Shown: positions 44,731-54,032 of the stretch, in pieces | How the letters are laid out: every line of letters starts with the position of its first letter | Position numbering within the stretch: position 1 is the first letter of the stretch | Assembly: GCF_009827615.1 (NCBI RefSeq) | Contig: NZ_WTYU01000001.1 | Coordinates: 455,001-519,000 of the forward strand | Length of the DNA: 64,000 nt | Reading direction: 5' to 3' | From: Allopontixanthobacter confluentis | GTDB lineage: Bacteria; Pseudomonadota; Alphaproteobacteria; Sphingomonadales; Sphingomonadaceae | Notes under the pieces: model-generated | The model's input: only the letters and a program-made list of their open reading frames with translations | Told to the model about the DNA's origin: nothing | Databases searched by the model: none | Translations under genes and position numbers: made by a program

Positions 44731-46877
44731 TGTTTCTACCCCGCGACGTTTTCCAGTTTGCAATTGCAAAAAAAGCGCCCCGCAAAGGGACGCGCAAGCT
44801 TCAGTTTCCTCTGAAGCAACTGCCGGAACTCGGAGCGATCGCAGTTTCCAAAAATGTGCTCGCTCGCGTGCTTTGGGTGACAAAGGAGCAAGCTTACCTA
44901 ATAAACCTAAGCAATCCCAAAATCGAAATTTGGATTGCGACCCAAACAGAGCTTGGCGAATTGTTGTTTAAGTGCATCATCCGTCGGGTTCCTGACTACG
45001 ACATCTCAAGGACGAAACCGGATGATTTTGCTTCGGACGCTCAGATTGTGCGACGAGATGCAAACTTGGCGCTCATCACACCATTCCTCACTCAGTCACC
45101 GAATATATTTGAAAAGTCATATCGAACGTTCGCGATCACCTGCCAAGCCAAAAAAAGTGGGGTCGGAAGAAAGACTATACGGAAACATCTCGAGAACTAT
45201 TGGCGAGGAGGCTTGACTGCGAATGCACTCTTGCCGAACTTCGACAAAAGCGGAAACCCGGGCCAAACGAAGAAGCGTGGCAAAACGCCTTTGGGTAGAA
45301 GGCCGGCAGCTGGCTCGCCAAAAGCAATGGTGATTGACGACAAGGTCAAGGAATTCTTCGAAGACATGACCAATGCGTTGTACAGGGGCAGGGCTCGATG
45401 CTCGCTTGCAAGTGCGCATCGGCACATCGTGGGCGCTTACCTGTTCGAGGCGCGGCGAGATCCATCAACCGGTGACCTGTTGCAATTCACGGAGAAACAA
45501 ACAGCGAATATCCCTGTGCCAACCCTGCGGCAGTTTCGCTACTGGTATAAAAATTCAAACCGTAAGGTCGATGATGAAAAAGCGCTGCTTGGACCCAGCC
45601 GTTATAACAAGGACCGCCGAGCCAAGTTAGGTTCGGCTACTGCCAACTTGTTTGGCATAGGCAGCCGCTATGAAATTGACGCAACACCGCTCGATATCGG
45701 CCTTCTATCGACGCGGTCGCGGCTTCGATATGTCGGCCGACCTAACTTGTATATCGTTATCGATACCTATTCCAAAATGATCGTAGGAATGCACGTTACA
45801 TTCGCGCCCCCATCCTGGCAGGCTGCAACAATGGCGATCCGTAATCTCTCTGAAAACAAGGTTGAGTTCGCTGCGCGTTTTGGCCTTGAGATCACGCCGG
45901 AGGATTGGCCTGTCTGTGATGTGCTGCCAGCTAGAATATTGGCCGACCGAGGTGAGCTTGAAGGTTATCAGGCTTCGACCTTTGTGGCGAAAACAGGAAC
46001 GACGATTGAGAACACAGCGCCTTACCGGGGAGACATGAAGGGCACGGTCGAAAAGCGTTTCGACCTTATAAACTCGTACCTTCGTCAGATCGCGCCTGGC
46101 GTGGTGACATCTGATCACGCCGAAAAAGGCGAAGTCGACTACCGCAAAAAGGCTAAGCTCAATTTGGCGGAACTGACCAAGTTGATTATTAAGTGGATAG
46201 TGCACCACAACAATTATTATGTTCTGGAAAAAGTCAGCCAAACCTCAGCGATGATCGATGCAGGAGTTAAACCCATTGCACGTGATATGTGGAATTGGTC
46301 GATGGAGATGGGCTTAAGCGAGCTGAGAAAATTTCCTTATGCGGAACTCGAATTTTCTCTTCTACAAAGCGGAGATGCAACCGTGCATAATGACGGCCTG
46401 CATGTTCAGGGGCTTCGGTATTTCAGCGCTGATTTGCGGGCAGAAAACCGCTTCGAGAAAGGCGCTGGATCGTCGCGGGAAAAAGTGTGTTGGGACCAGC
46501 AAGACACCAATCAGATATGGCGATTGCGGCGGGATGGAAGCCGCGAGATTTGTAATCTTATTGACGAGAAATATAGCAATTTAAGCTTTGCCGAAGCACA
46601 AAAAATCAAAGGCGCTAATCGCATAGCTGCGGCGCATGCAAAAAATGCCAGTGCCGAAAAGCTGTTTGAAATTGCCCTCGACGCCGAAGTGGTAACGGAC
46701 GATCTCAGCAGAATATACTGGGCCGAGCAGAGCAATGCTTCCCTGAAGGATGCGCCAGGCAGTAGGAAGATCGAAGCGGCAGAGGAGCGCGAAGGGCAGA
46801 TACTGAATTCGGGCATCCCCCGAAATCTCGCGATGAGGAAAGATAACTCCGGTTCTGCGCAGGCTGGTGAAGCATGA
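44730..46877 (+). CDS. tnsB: Tn7-like transposase TnsB (DDE)
   Basis: A 715-residue DDE transposase of the TnsB/Mu family, which binds the transposon end repeats and joins 3' ends to the target. The triad is Asp317 (YEIDATPLD), Asp406 (ILADRGELEG) and Glu441 (GTVEKRFDL). The spacings of 89 and 35 residues match E. coli TnsB (88 and 35). N-terminal helix-turn-helix domains for end recognition precede the core. The C-terminal ~150 residues are Mu-type beta-barrel plus a charged tail for TnsC. Triad and length suggest a functional enzyme. Confidence 0.94.
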   Translation: MFLPRDVFQFAIAKKAPRKGTRKLQFPLKQLPELGAIAVSKNVLARVLWVTKEQAYLINLSNPKIEIWIATQTELGELLFKCIIRRVPDYDISRTKPDDFASDAQIVRRDANLALITPFLTQSPNIFEKSYRTFAITCQAKKSGVGRKTIRKHLENYWRGGLTANALLPNFDKSGNPGQTKKRGKTPLGRRPAAGSPKAMVIDDKVKEFFEDMTNALYRGRARCSLASAHRHIVGAYLFEARRDPSTGDLLQFTEKQTANIPVPTLRQFRYWYKNSNRKVDDEKALLGPSRYNKDRRAKLGSATANLFGIGSRYEIDATPLDIGLLSTRSRLRYVGRPNLYIVIDTYSKMIVGMHVTFAPPSWQAATMAIRNLSENKVEFAARFGLEITPEDWPVCDVLPARILADRGELEGYQASTFVAKTGTTIENTAPYRGDMKGTVEKRFDLINSYLRQIAPGVVTSDHAEKGEVDYRKKAKLNLAELTKLIIKWIVHHNNYYVLEKVSQTSAMIDAGVKPIARDMWNWSMEMGLSELRKFPYAELEFSLLQSGDATVHNDGLHVQGLRYFSADLRAENRFEKGAGSSREKVCWDQQDTNQIWRLRRDGSREICNLIDEKYSNLSFAEAQKIKGANRIAAAHAKNASAEKLFEIALDAEVVTDDLSRIYWAEQSNASLKDAPGSRKIEAAEEREGQILNSGIPRNLAMRKDNSGSAQAGEA

Positions 46878-48487
46878 GCATGCACAACTCAGCCACCTTC
46901 TCGGTGGACCAAGTAAGGAAATCAATCGCCAGCTTACCGGTCCTGAAGCGAAATCATCGGCAACTGCCGATCGAAGTTCGAAAGCTCTCAGTCCTGAGTT
47001 TGTCCGATGCCTTCATCCCCTTCGAATGCCAAACTAACTTCGCACACAATCTTCTTCGTGCGATCAACAGCGGTAAGCTTCGTCGCGACGCAGCTGGGTA
47101 TGACGGTAAGTTGCTAGATTTGGGGCGAACGGAAGCGAAAAAAGATCGTAAGGTCTTCAGCGGCTTCATGCCCTCTAGCTCAGTCGATAACAGCAGCCTC
47201 AGCGGCGCCCTGATGGGGTATCCGAGAATGGGAAAGACGCGCTTAATCAAACGAGCTTTGCTGACTGTGCCGCAATGTGAAAGTAGAGAAGGCTTGGCGC
47301 AGCAGATTAATTGGATGCGCGTGGCTTGCCCGGTAACGCCGAGCATTAAATCGTTTTGCTCATTGATGTTTGACCAGTTCGCCGACCTCCTGGGCAAGCC
47401 AGAGATCAGAGAAATTTTCGCAAACTATCAGGCAATGAGTGAGAAGATGCCCTCCCAGGTGGGGCAGTTGGCGCAAATGCATTCGCTCGGTTGTCTTGTC
47501 GTCGACGATATTCAGAACCTTCGCCACGCAAACCAAAGTGACCGCCTTGGGATATTGAGCCTATTGGCAGAGCTGAGCACGGAGGCGGGGGTCCCGGTGA
47601 TCCTAGTCGGAACTCCAGCAGCATACGAGATGCTCCAGGGAGAGGCGCGCAACGCGGCGCTGTGTACGAGCTACCTGTCGGACGTATGGTATCGCCACGA
47701 GAACAACGATGGCTGGAAGCAGTTTGTCAGGACTCTGTGGCGATATCAATGGACTGCGAGCGAGACCCCGATAACTACAGAAATTGAAGATGAAATTTAT
47801 CATGCTTGCCAAGGACTGACTGAATTGGCGGTAAAGCTCTATCAACAGGTGCAGCTGTCAAAGCTGAAAGAAGAGGAGCTGTCGGGCGGCTCGGCTGCTC
47901 CTATTTCCGGCATATTCATAAAACAAACTGCAGGTCAGTTGTTCAATCACCTGCAGCAGCATCTCGACGCTATTCGGAGCGGTGATCCTGCCCGGCTAAG
48001 TGCATACGAAGATCTCAAGCCCATGCGTTCAGAAGCAAAGAGAATGCAGGCTGAGTCCGACGAAAAAGAAAACGATAAGGCCAAAAAAGAAGCAAATCCT
48101 GAATCTGGAGAGGATCTTGAAAGCAGCATAGACAGGCTTGCGTTTGATTTGCGACATAAGAAGAGGCTTACCGACGTTACCGAGCAGCTGGCGAAAATGC
48201 TGATGGCGAATGCAAAATTCAAAGCTGAGCGCGTCGAGTATGAACTCGAAGCCTGCGCTAGAAATCTCAAAGGTGGGGTCGCCGGCGATCCGGTGGCTTT
48301 CTTGATAAAGATCAAGCAAGGCGTGAAAGAGTTCGAGAAACGCCGAAATGCACAAACTGGAAGGGCGCCTCGAGTGTACGAAGGTGCAATACATGACGAC
48401 GGAGATATGCGCCTCAACAAGGGGGGAGGAGGGACACTTGCCAAGCTAGCTAGGGGTATTCACGCAACCAAAACTGCCTCCGGTTAA
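46874..48487 (+). CDS. tnsC: Tn7-like AAA+ regulator TnsC
   Basis: A 537-residue AAA+ ATPase that links target-site selection to the transposase. Walker A is GYPRMGKT (115-122) and Walker B is CLVVDDIQNL with Asp211-Asp212. The length is near that of Tn7 TnsC. The C-terminal part has a Lys/Glu-rich stretch (about 385-415), then helices. It overlaps tnsB by 4 bases, so tnsABC is one operon. Normally tnsD or tniQ follows, but here the next recognisable sequence is a tRNA remnant. Confidence 0.92.
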   Translation: MSMHNSATFSVDQVRKSIASLPVLKRNHRQLPIEVRKLSVLSLSDAFIPFECQTNFAHNLLRAINSGKLRRDAAGYDGKLLDLGRTEAKKDRKVFSGFMPSSSVDNSSLSGALMGYPRMGKTRLIKRALLTVPQCESREGLAQQINWMRVACPVTPSIKSFCSLMFDQFADLLGKPEIREIFANYQAMSEKMPSQVGQLAQMHSLGCLVVDDIQNLRHANQSDRLGILSLLAELSTEAGVPVILVGTPAAYEMLQGEARNAALCTSYLSDVWYRHENNDGWKQFVRTLWRYQWTASETPITTEIEDEIYHACQGLTELAVKLYQQVQLSKLKEEELSGGSAAPISGIFIKQTAGQLFNHLQQHLDAIRSGDPARLSAYEDLKPMRSEAKRMQAESDEKENDKAKKEANPESGEDLESSIDRLAFDLRHKKRLTDVTEQLAKMLMANAKFKAERVEYELEACARNLKGGVAGDPVAFLIKIKQGVKEFEKRRNAQTGRAPRVYEGAIHDDGDMRLNKGGGGTLAKLARGIHATKTASG

Positions 48488-48586
48488 CTGCGAAGCGAGA
48501 TGGGCGAAATAGCTGAATTTCATCGGCGTGACTTTTGGCAGTCGCGTGATTGCTTTTTTGATCTCGCATCCAAACATTTGTAGCCT

Positions 48587-48693
48587 GCCGCTTGCGAGGG
48601 GGGGCTGGCATGTTAAGTCGTCATGTGACCTACTGTTTTGGACCGATCGTTCGTAATGATGGAGTCAGAGGTTCGAATCCTCTAAGCGGCACC
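48587..48693 (+). pseudogene. tRNA-Thr(CGU)-like pseudogene
   Basis: From 48646 the sequence is the 3' half of a tRNA: anticodon loop TTCGTAA with anticodon CGT, variable GGAGTC, a perfect T-arm (48667-48683), acceptor strand AAGCGGC, then ACC. A matching 5' acceptor strand GCCGCTT stands at 48587. The D-arm region is about 30 bases too long and cannot fold, so it should not function. Such 3' halves are typical remnants of integration sites. It lies 100 bases after tnsC. Confidence 0.65.
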
Positions 48694-49018
48694 TCCACTT
48701 CCATTAAAGAAATCGAAGACTTGAAGGAGAAAGGCCGTTCGGCTGGTTCCGTGTTTGGGTCCTGCTTGGGGCGCTCTGGGTAGGAAAATAGGCAGTACCC
48801 ACGCCAACCCACTCAGCGATTCGTTGTTGCTTGTGAGCCTTACTGAATGTCCGAAACTGTCTTGGAATCAGACAGGCGGCTTTTAGGACCAGCCGCAGGT
48901 GCCGGTAATGACCGAAATTGGGTGGTTAGTGGACAGGCAGCTATCGGCCAGTCCTTACCAAATTGCGGACACTATGACGAGCGGTTGGCTAGACGACCTG
49001 AAGAAAGTCTGTGCGAGC
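48694..49018. other. Spacer with a copy of the dispersed repeat
   Basis: No gene is supported. Around 48909-48940 stands a diverged copy of the ACCGAAATTGGGT repeat seen several times later. A short open frame from 48847 overlaps it and has no ribosome site. Confidence 0.45.
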
Positions 49019-49969
49019 TCATGACATCCAAGAAACCGCCACAGTCCTGATTTCCCACCCGCCCGCGACCGGTCGCAGGATATAGCCTAGGCCTTCGCCG
49101 CCTACATTTCCGTAGACCCGCGCCCCCTCTGCCACACAGTGGTCCTTACCGTCGCAATCGAGGTTCGCGCTTACAAAGACGGCTCCTTTCTCGTCCCGCC
49201 GGAGCACCACGCCGCCATCGCTCCAGCGGCATTCGCTAGCGCGATATAGCTCGTCGAACCGCTGTGAGAGGCGCGCGAAGAGCGCATCATCGATCTCGCG
49301 CAGGCATGCCGGGGAATTCCTGTGACCCTGTTCGTCGCGTATGTCGGAAAGCACACGTATAAACAGCGCTTCGCGCGGATCATCGACGCCACGAATGACC
49401 CCCGCTACCGCACCTCCAGCAGTATCGTGATTTTTGACGGAGTCGAGAAAGGACGGCATGACCGGTGCCGGTGGCGGTGGAGGCGGGCGGACTTCGGGAT
49501 CGTCTCTGCGAACGGTTTCCACTATTTCAACGCTGTGGAGCTGCACTGCATCGCCTGTAGCGCATTCGTCTGGCACAGGCTCGTTAGTGAAGTCCGAAAT
49601 TGGTAAGCCCGAAGGCAGATGGCCGCCCCCTCCACGTAGTGTATCGCCCTCGGTTATGCGCAGGCCGGAGCGCAACAAGATGGTGAGGCCACGCTCGTCC
49701 GCAGAATTGATCGTCGTGCCTTCTTCCCACACAATAACCGCGTCTTCAGGGCCATTGTCGAAATAGAAGCAGGGTCCACGTCGAACGAGCGTGCCCTCAA
49801 TGATTGCCTCCATCGCTCCAAGCTTCTTGTCGGTCAGGATTACCGGCAGGTTGCCGCGCTCGGTGCCCGGCAATTTGCCCTCCGGCACTAGCGGCATGTC
49901 GAGCCGATTAGTCCCATCGCATCCAGCAAGAGCGAGGACTCCCACAAACAACCAGGTGCAAACTTTCAT
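49019..49969 (-). CDS. Hypothetical lipoprotein with Pro-rich linker
   Basis: A 316-residue protein. ATG at 49969 begins a signal peptide ending L-A-G-C, Cys17, so it is a lipoprotein. The first half is beta-rich with a cysteine pair (GPCFYFDNG, DECATGD). A linker RPPPPPPAP at about 165-175 separates it from a second half with four further cysteines (PACLREID, SECRW, LDCDGKDHC). No family is recognised. The longer frame upstream was rejected because it lacks a ribosome site. It is alone on this strand. Confidence 0.7.
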   Translation of the reverse strand: MKVCTWLFVGVLALAGCDGTNRLDMPLVPEGKLPGTERGNLPVILTDKKLGAMEAIIEGTLVRRGPCFYFDNGPEDAVIVWEEGTTINSADERGLTILLRSGLRITEGDTLRGGGGHLPSGLPISDFTNEPVPDECATGDAVQLHSVEIVETVRRDDPEVRPPPPPPAPVMPSFLDSVKNHDTAGGAVAGVIRGVDDPREALFIRVLSDIRDEQGHRNSPACLREIDDALFARLSQRFDELYRASECRWSDGGVVLRRDEKGAVFVSANLDCDGKDHCVAEGARVYGNVGGEGLGYILRPVAGGWEIRTVAVSWMS

Positions 49970-50063
49970 CGTATCAAAGCCTTCGACGCCACGCCGTCGA
50001 ACAGCATAGCTGGTTGCCATTGCGCTTACGACGAGGATTATGCGACGCAACCCAAGCTGTGAA

Positions 50064-50128
50064 TGTCGCAATTTGGGTCGTTAGCAGAACGTCAGCTTTT
50101 GTGAGCATCACAGGCAAAGCTGACGTCC
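50064..50128. repeat. Dispersed intergenic repeat copy with hairpin
   Basis: GTCGCAATTTGGGTCGTTAG is a variant of the repeat found at 59204, 62346, 62788 and 63486. It is followed by a hairpin whose arms are CGTCAGCTTT and AAGCTGACG. Confidence 0.55.
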
Positions 50129-50221
50129 TTACGGTTGCCATCTCAAAAAAACATATTGCGCATCCGCTACCGTTTCGTCACGTTCTTTATATGTTCTCAT
50201 TTTAGGAAGGTTTATTTTGCA

Positions 50222-50557
50222 GTGACGGTTACCATCGAACCAATTCCCGGCACCGTGCATCTGCGCTCAACAGGCGACATCGAAACCGTGCTAATAGTGC
50301 CCTACGATGATGACGACCGGTTTTTTATTGGGTTCAGCGATGGTACGCTTTTGCAGGGCACATACGATGGAAGCTTACGATGCGACTGGAAGGTGGCAAG
50401 AGAGGGTGCAGGCCCTCTTCGCTTCGTGCGAGAAAGCGTCGTGCTTGAATGGAGCGTTGAATGGGTGACTGCATCGGTTTACGATGCAAACGTCCTTGTG
50501 CCTCAGGTGCCGCAGTCGCTTCCACTATTCCCAGACCTGGATCTACGGGCGGCCTGA
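50222..50557 (+). CDS. Hypothetical protein
   Basis: The GTG at 50222 follows AGGAAGG and gives a 111-residue product, beginning [18 protein letters not shown]. It is beta-rich, with [23 protein letters not shown] and a Trp-rich second half. No signal peptide. The pattern [13 protein letters not shown] recalls small uncharacterised proteins common in sphingomonads, but no name can be given. Confidence 0.65.
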   Translation: MTVTIEPIPGTVHLRSTGDIETVLIVPYDDDDRFFIGFSDGTLLQGTYDGSLRCDWKVAREGAGPLRFVRESVVLEWSVEWVTASVYDANVLVPQVPQSLPLFPDLDLRAA

Positions 50558-50609
50558 CCGGTCAGTAATCCGCTTGCTTCTAACAATCGCTTATGGTTGC
50601 CTTTCAAAC

Positions 50610-50795
50610 ATGAAATCGCCCTGTAACCAAGTCTGCGAGATTGATTACCCAACCGGTTTTTGCATCGGATGTGGCAGAACCTTAGACGAGATCGCAGAGT
50701 GGTGTTCTGCGGACAATAAACGGAAGGGGAAAATTCTATCTATGATCCCTGCACGGATGGCTGCCCTTGGTCTTGCTTACTCACGCAAAAGTTAG
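50610..50795 (+). CDS. DUF1289 domain protein
   Basis: A 61-residue protein with the DUF1289 cysteine pattern: [10 protein letters not shown], then [16 protein letters not shown]. Four cysteines probably bind a metal. The family is widespread in proteobacteria and of unknown function. It lies 53 bases after the previous gene on the same strand. Confidence 0.9.
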   Translation: MKSPCNQVCEIDYPTGFCIGCGRTLDEIAEWCSADNKRKGKILSMIPARMAALGLAYSRKS

Positions 50796-51290
50796 ATTTT
50801 GAGAAGCGCCGACATTGCGATATCGACTTGTGAGTAACTTCGTTTTCAAGCGAGCCGGTCTCAGCGTCGGAGACATTAAATACGCGTTGCCGCATGCAGC
50901 TACCGGGAATGGTTCGAAAGCTGGACTGGACTTACCGCAGAACACGCCAACGACTTGACTGCAAAATTTGCTCCTTAAACTCTCAAGCGAGATCTCCGGG
51001 GCTTGCTGAACAGAAGGCGTCGAGCGCGGCCCATTTTGAGAACCCTATCACGCCCATTCATGGTTACAAATCAGTGTCACTTTGGATGTGGTTCCGCCAA
51101 GTGCGGGAGCAGACCAGGAAGGAAATTTCTTACATAAGTGTAAAAAGCGCAGGAAACTGCCAGTTCTGGGGTGGGTTTTTGCGGACGCACTCCGCGCCGC
51201 GATGCGCTCGCACAAAACGATAAGGGCCTATTGTGAACGTGACACCTGAATGATTGACGTTATTGCATGTGCCTTGGCAGGGACGAGTGA
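50796..51290. other. Gene-free stretch before the membrane protein
   Basis: Short frames only; none has a ribosome site with a recognisable product. I see no repeat copy, hairpin of note or transposon end here. A promoter for the following gene must lie in this stretch. Confidence 0.4.
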
Positions 51291-52931
51291 ATGAACACAA
51301 TCAAGTCGATATTCGGATGGCTTTTCCGCCAGGGCTTTGTGTTTGTACTCATCGTGGCAGCTCTGGCATTTCATCAGCTCGTTTGGCCGATGGTTGCTGG
51401 CGGTAGCGCACAATCAGCAATCACCAACGAGTGGAAGTCGCCCGCCGAGATCAGAGCGGAGCTCAGTGCGCTGAAGCGGCAGACGAGCGATGACCTGCAA
51501 GCATCCCAAAGCGAACTTCTGGCCAAGACGGGGAGCGCGCTGACGGCAGCGTTACAGGAAAAGCGCGAGGAACTTGCCGCTGTCGAAGAGCAATTGGACC
51601 AACGTCAGGGTGTCTTTGCGAGTGTGCGGCCGACCGCGATCATAGCGCGAGAAAAGTTGAATCTCAGAAGAGCCCGATTGTCGGCTGAAATCGATCTGCT
51701 CAATTCGCTAAAGAAACGGGAAGATGCCCAGTTGGCCCTCAACAAGATTACATACCCATCCGAAACCTCGGTGAGCCGGGCAGCGAGATCCTGCAAGAGC
51801 GCAAATGCAGCCGTCCAGGCGTTCAACGACCTCACCGCCGCCGAGCGGACTGCCAGGAACCTGGTTTTTGGCACCGCCGGAGAGCTGACACAGAGCGCAA
51901 GAGACAAATGTGGCAGGTACAAGGCGAGAGCCTCGCAGCGGCAGGCCGGATTGGCGGCGGGCAAAACCGCGCGGGAGCAGTTGGAAAAATCGAACGCTGC
52001 GCTTGCGCGCGTGCAAGAAGGTATAACGACCAGACTGAGTGCATACACGCCCGATGTGACCAATCAAACCATCCAGGCGCTGCTGCTCAAGGCCCTACTG
52101 ATCCTTGCCGGGATTATCGCGCTGCCATTCATTATCCGCGCGCTGTTCTACTATGTCCTTGCACCCATAGCCGAACGCAGGGCGTCGATACGTATCTCGG
52201 TACCAGGCGGCGGCAAGGTGCCTATTCCGCCTGCGGAGCTATCTCGCGTGTCGATCCCCATAACACTCGGAAGAGGGGAGGAACTGCTGGTCCGGCAGGA
52301 TTATCTTCAGACCAGTTCACTCAGCGGCCGCAAGGACACGCGCTGGCTGCTTGATTACGGACACGTTCTATCAAGTATCGCTAGTGGGCTGAGTTTCCTG
52401 ACGCGCATTCGGGGCGAAGGGGAGACGACTACCGTATCGGCGGTGCGCGACTCGTTCGCCGAACTGACCCGCGTAACGCTACAGCCCGGGGCAGCCTGTG
52501 TGCTTCATCCGCGCGCTCTAGTCGCCGTCGTTCAGCCTGAAGGACAACCGCTGCGCATTACCAGCCATTGGCGGCTTCTATCCTTGAACGCCTGGCTAAC
52601 GCTGCAGCTACGCTATCTCGTGTTTCACGGGCCGGGCAGTCTGGTTGTCAAAGGCGGAAGAGGCATTCGCGTCGAGCGCGCAGCAAGCGGGAGGATCTTT
52701 GGGCAAGACCAGCTGGTCGGTTTCAGCGCCGATCTAAATTATTCGGTCACGCGCACGGAAACATTTGCCCCGTATTTCTTTGGACGCGAGCAATTGTTCA
52801 AGGATAAGGTTGAGCAGGGCTCGGGAATTCTGATTATCGAGGAGGCCCCACTTTCATCGCAGAAAAAAGGCGGTGTTCGGCGCGGGCTGGAGGGCACGAT
52901 GGATGCGGGAATGAAGGCCTTTGGTCTGTAA
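51291..52931 (+). CDS. Membrane protein with coiled coil and AIM24-like C-terminal domain
   Basis: A 546-residue protein. A first membrane helix (residues 14-36) is followed by a long charged region with coiled-coil character (about 50-145 and 180-250). A second helix lies at 261-290. The C-terminal ~245 residues are beta-rich and Gly-rich (LQPGAACVLHPRALVAVV, FHGPGSLVVKGGRGIRVE, QDQLVGFSADLNYSVTRTET), a pattern like the AIM24/TRAP-like beta-sandwich family. The topology would put the coiled coil on one membrane face and the beta domain on the other. No partner gene is adjacent. The AIM24 link is tentative. Confidence 0.65.
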   Translation: MNTIKSIFGWLFRQGFVFVLIVAALAFHQLVWPMVAGGSAQSAITNEWKSPAEIRAELSALKRQTSDDLQASQSELLAKTGSALTAALQEKREELAAVEEQLDQRQGVFASVRPTAIIAREKLNLRRARLSAEIDLLNSLKKREDAQLALNKITYPSETSVSRAARSCKSANAAVQAFNDLTAAERTARNLVFGTAGELTQSARDKCGRYKARASQRQAGLAAGKTAREQLEKSNAALARVQEGITTRLSAYTPDVTNQTIQALLLKALLILAGIIALPFIIRALFYYVLAPIAERRASIRISVPGGGKVPIPPAELSRVSIPITLGRGEELLVRQDYLQTSSLSGRKDTRWLLDYGHVLSSIASGLSFLTRIRGEGETTTVSAVRDSFAELTRVTLQPGAACVLHPRALVAVVQPEGQPLRITSHWRLLSLNAWLTLQLRYLVFHGPGSLVVKGGRGIRVERAASGRIFGQDQLVGFSADLNYSVTRTETFAPYFFGREQLFKDKVEQGSGILIIEEAPLSSQKKGGVRRGLEGTMDAGMKAFGL

Positions 52932-53243
52932 CCTTTGACCAAAGCCGAGCCTCTCCGTGCCAAGACCGATGCGGCCTACCAGTGTCGGACTCTAATCCCA
53001 GATGGAGGAAAGCTGCTGGTCACCTTTGTGTTATTGCAAGTTGCGTTTGGATTTATGCGGGATGCACGAGATAATGCTTAAGTGCCACATCGAGCGGCTG
53101 CGGCGTAAGTTTACCACCCACGTCTAGCGCAACCCCAGCAGCCGCGGGCCCTACCTTTTTTCAGGACCCAAACCGCAGGGCGTTTTGACAGTTTGTTTTG
53201 CAAGTATCAGCTTACAAAGTCCGGAATTCAAATTAGTCTGGGT
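52932..53243. other. Gene-free stretch
   Basis: No gene is supported in these 312 bases between two convergent genes. There is a CCTTTTTT run near 53154 after a G+C-rich segment, which may be part of a terminator, but no perfect stem was found. Confidence 0.4.
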
Positions 53244-53672
53244 TCAGCCGTTGAAGGTTATTTCCAAGCTGATTTCGCAATTGAGCAGTTTGGAAATCGG
53301 GCAATTTGCCTTAGCTTCCTTTGCCAAATCGGCGAATTTAGCCTCATCGATGCCCTTAACATTGCCGGTGAGGGTCAAATCGGAACGCGTGACATTATAA
53401 CCGTCGCCGTCTTTTTCCAACGTTACCTTGGCGCTCGTTTCGAGCGTACCCTGCTGATGCCCGGCTTTGGCAAGCGCGAAACTCAGCGCCATCGTGAAGC
53501 AACTGGCGTGCGCTGCTGCGACGAGCTCTTCAGGGTTGGTACCGTTGGCATCTTCGAACCGTGTTTGAAAACCATAAGGCTGGTTGTCGAGCGCCCCGGA
53601 CTGGGTCGAGATATGGCCTTTGCCATCCTTGCCCAAGCCTTCGTATTTCGCTGAAGCGGTCTTGGTGATCAT
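53244..53672 (-). CDS. osmC: OsmC-family peroxiredoxin
   Basis: A 142-residue OsmC/Ohr family protein that reduces organic hydroperoxides with thiols. The two active cysteines are Cys58 (AAHASCFTMALS) and Cys124 (KANCPISKLL). The FEDANGTNPEELVAAAH block distinguishes the OsmC branch. The protein is cytosolic, of normal length, with AAGGAACACGAT upstream of the ATG. It stands alone on the minus strand, and no peroxide regulator is adjacent. Confidence 0.93.
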   Translation of the reverse strand: MITKTASAKYEGLGKDGKGHISTQSGALDNQPYGFQTRFEDANGTNPEELVAAAHASCFTMALSFALAKAGHQQGTLETSAKVTLEKDGDGYNVTRSDLTLTGNVKGIDEAKFADLAKEAKANCPISKLLNCEISLEITFNG

Positions 53673-53941
53673 ATCGTGTTCCTTTGATTAGTGATTTACG
53701 TAAAAGACGGGTGGAGCCAGCGATAGTTCCTGACCACTCAGCGCGCTGAAATGTCAAATTTCACTGCTGCAGAGCTAACGATAGGTCTACAGCCACCTAC
53801 CGGTGCCGAAGAGGCATAGCGCAAGTCACTATTCAGCTTTGTTTCTTACCAAAGCGCTTTCACTATAAAACCGCACAAATTGCACCAATCCTGCCACTGG
53901 GTCCTGCATGGGTAGAGCCAAATTTATAACAAGAATTGGGC

Positions 53942-53971
53942 CCAGAAAGCTCGGCAAATCGAGCTTTCTGG
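53942..53971. repeat. Strong 12-bp hairpin
   Basis: Arms 53942-53953 and 53960-53971 match perfectly with a 6-base loop. There is no T-run. It lies 20 bases before the decayed tRNA 3' end and may be part of an old integration junction. Confidence 0.6.
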
Positions 53972-53990
53972 AGAGTGCTTCCATCTCCTC

Positions 53991-54032
53991 CGTGATTATG
54001 GGGTCAGCGGTTCGAACCCTCTAAGCTGCGCT
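53991..54032 (+). pseudogene. Decayed tRNA-Thr 3' end
   Basis: These 42 bases align with the 3' half of the tRNA-like sequence at 48651-48693 with about nine mismatches. The T-loop GGTTCGAACCC and CTCTAAGC are kept, while the anticodon and the CC end are damaged. It looks like an old attachment-site remnant. Confidence 0.6.

Noticed and set aside
48587-48693. A functional tRNA-Thr gene
   Set aside because: Acceptor and T-arms pair perfectly, but the region for the D-arm is about 30 bases too long and does not form a D stem.
50894-51223. A 109-codon frame upstream of the AIM24-like gene
   Set aside because: No ribosome site, no motif, and an uneven composition; it may be a relic but cannot be identified.
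51200-51250. CCTATTGTGAACGTGACA as the inverted far end of the transposon
   Set aside because: It shares a few bases with a TnsB-like site but has no terminus or further repeats beside it.
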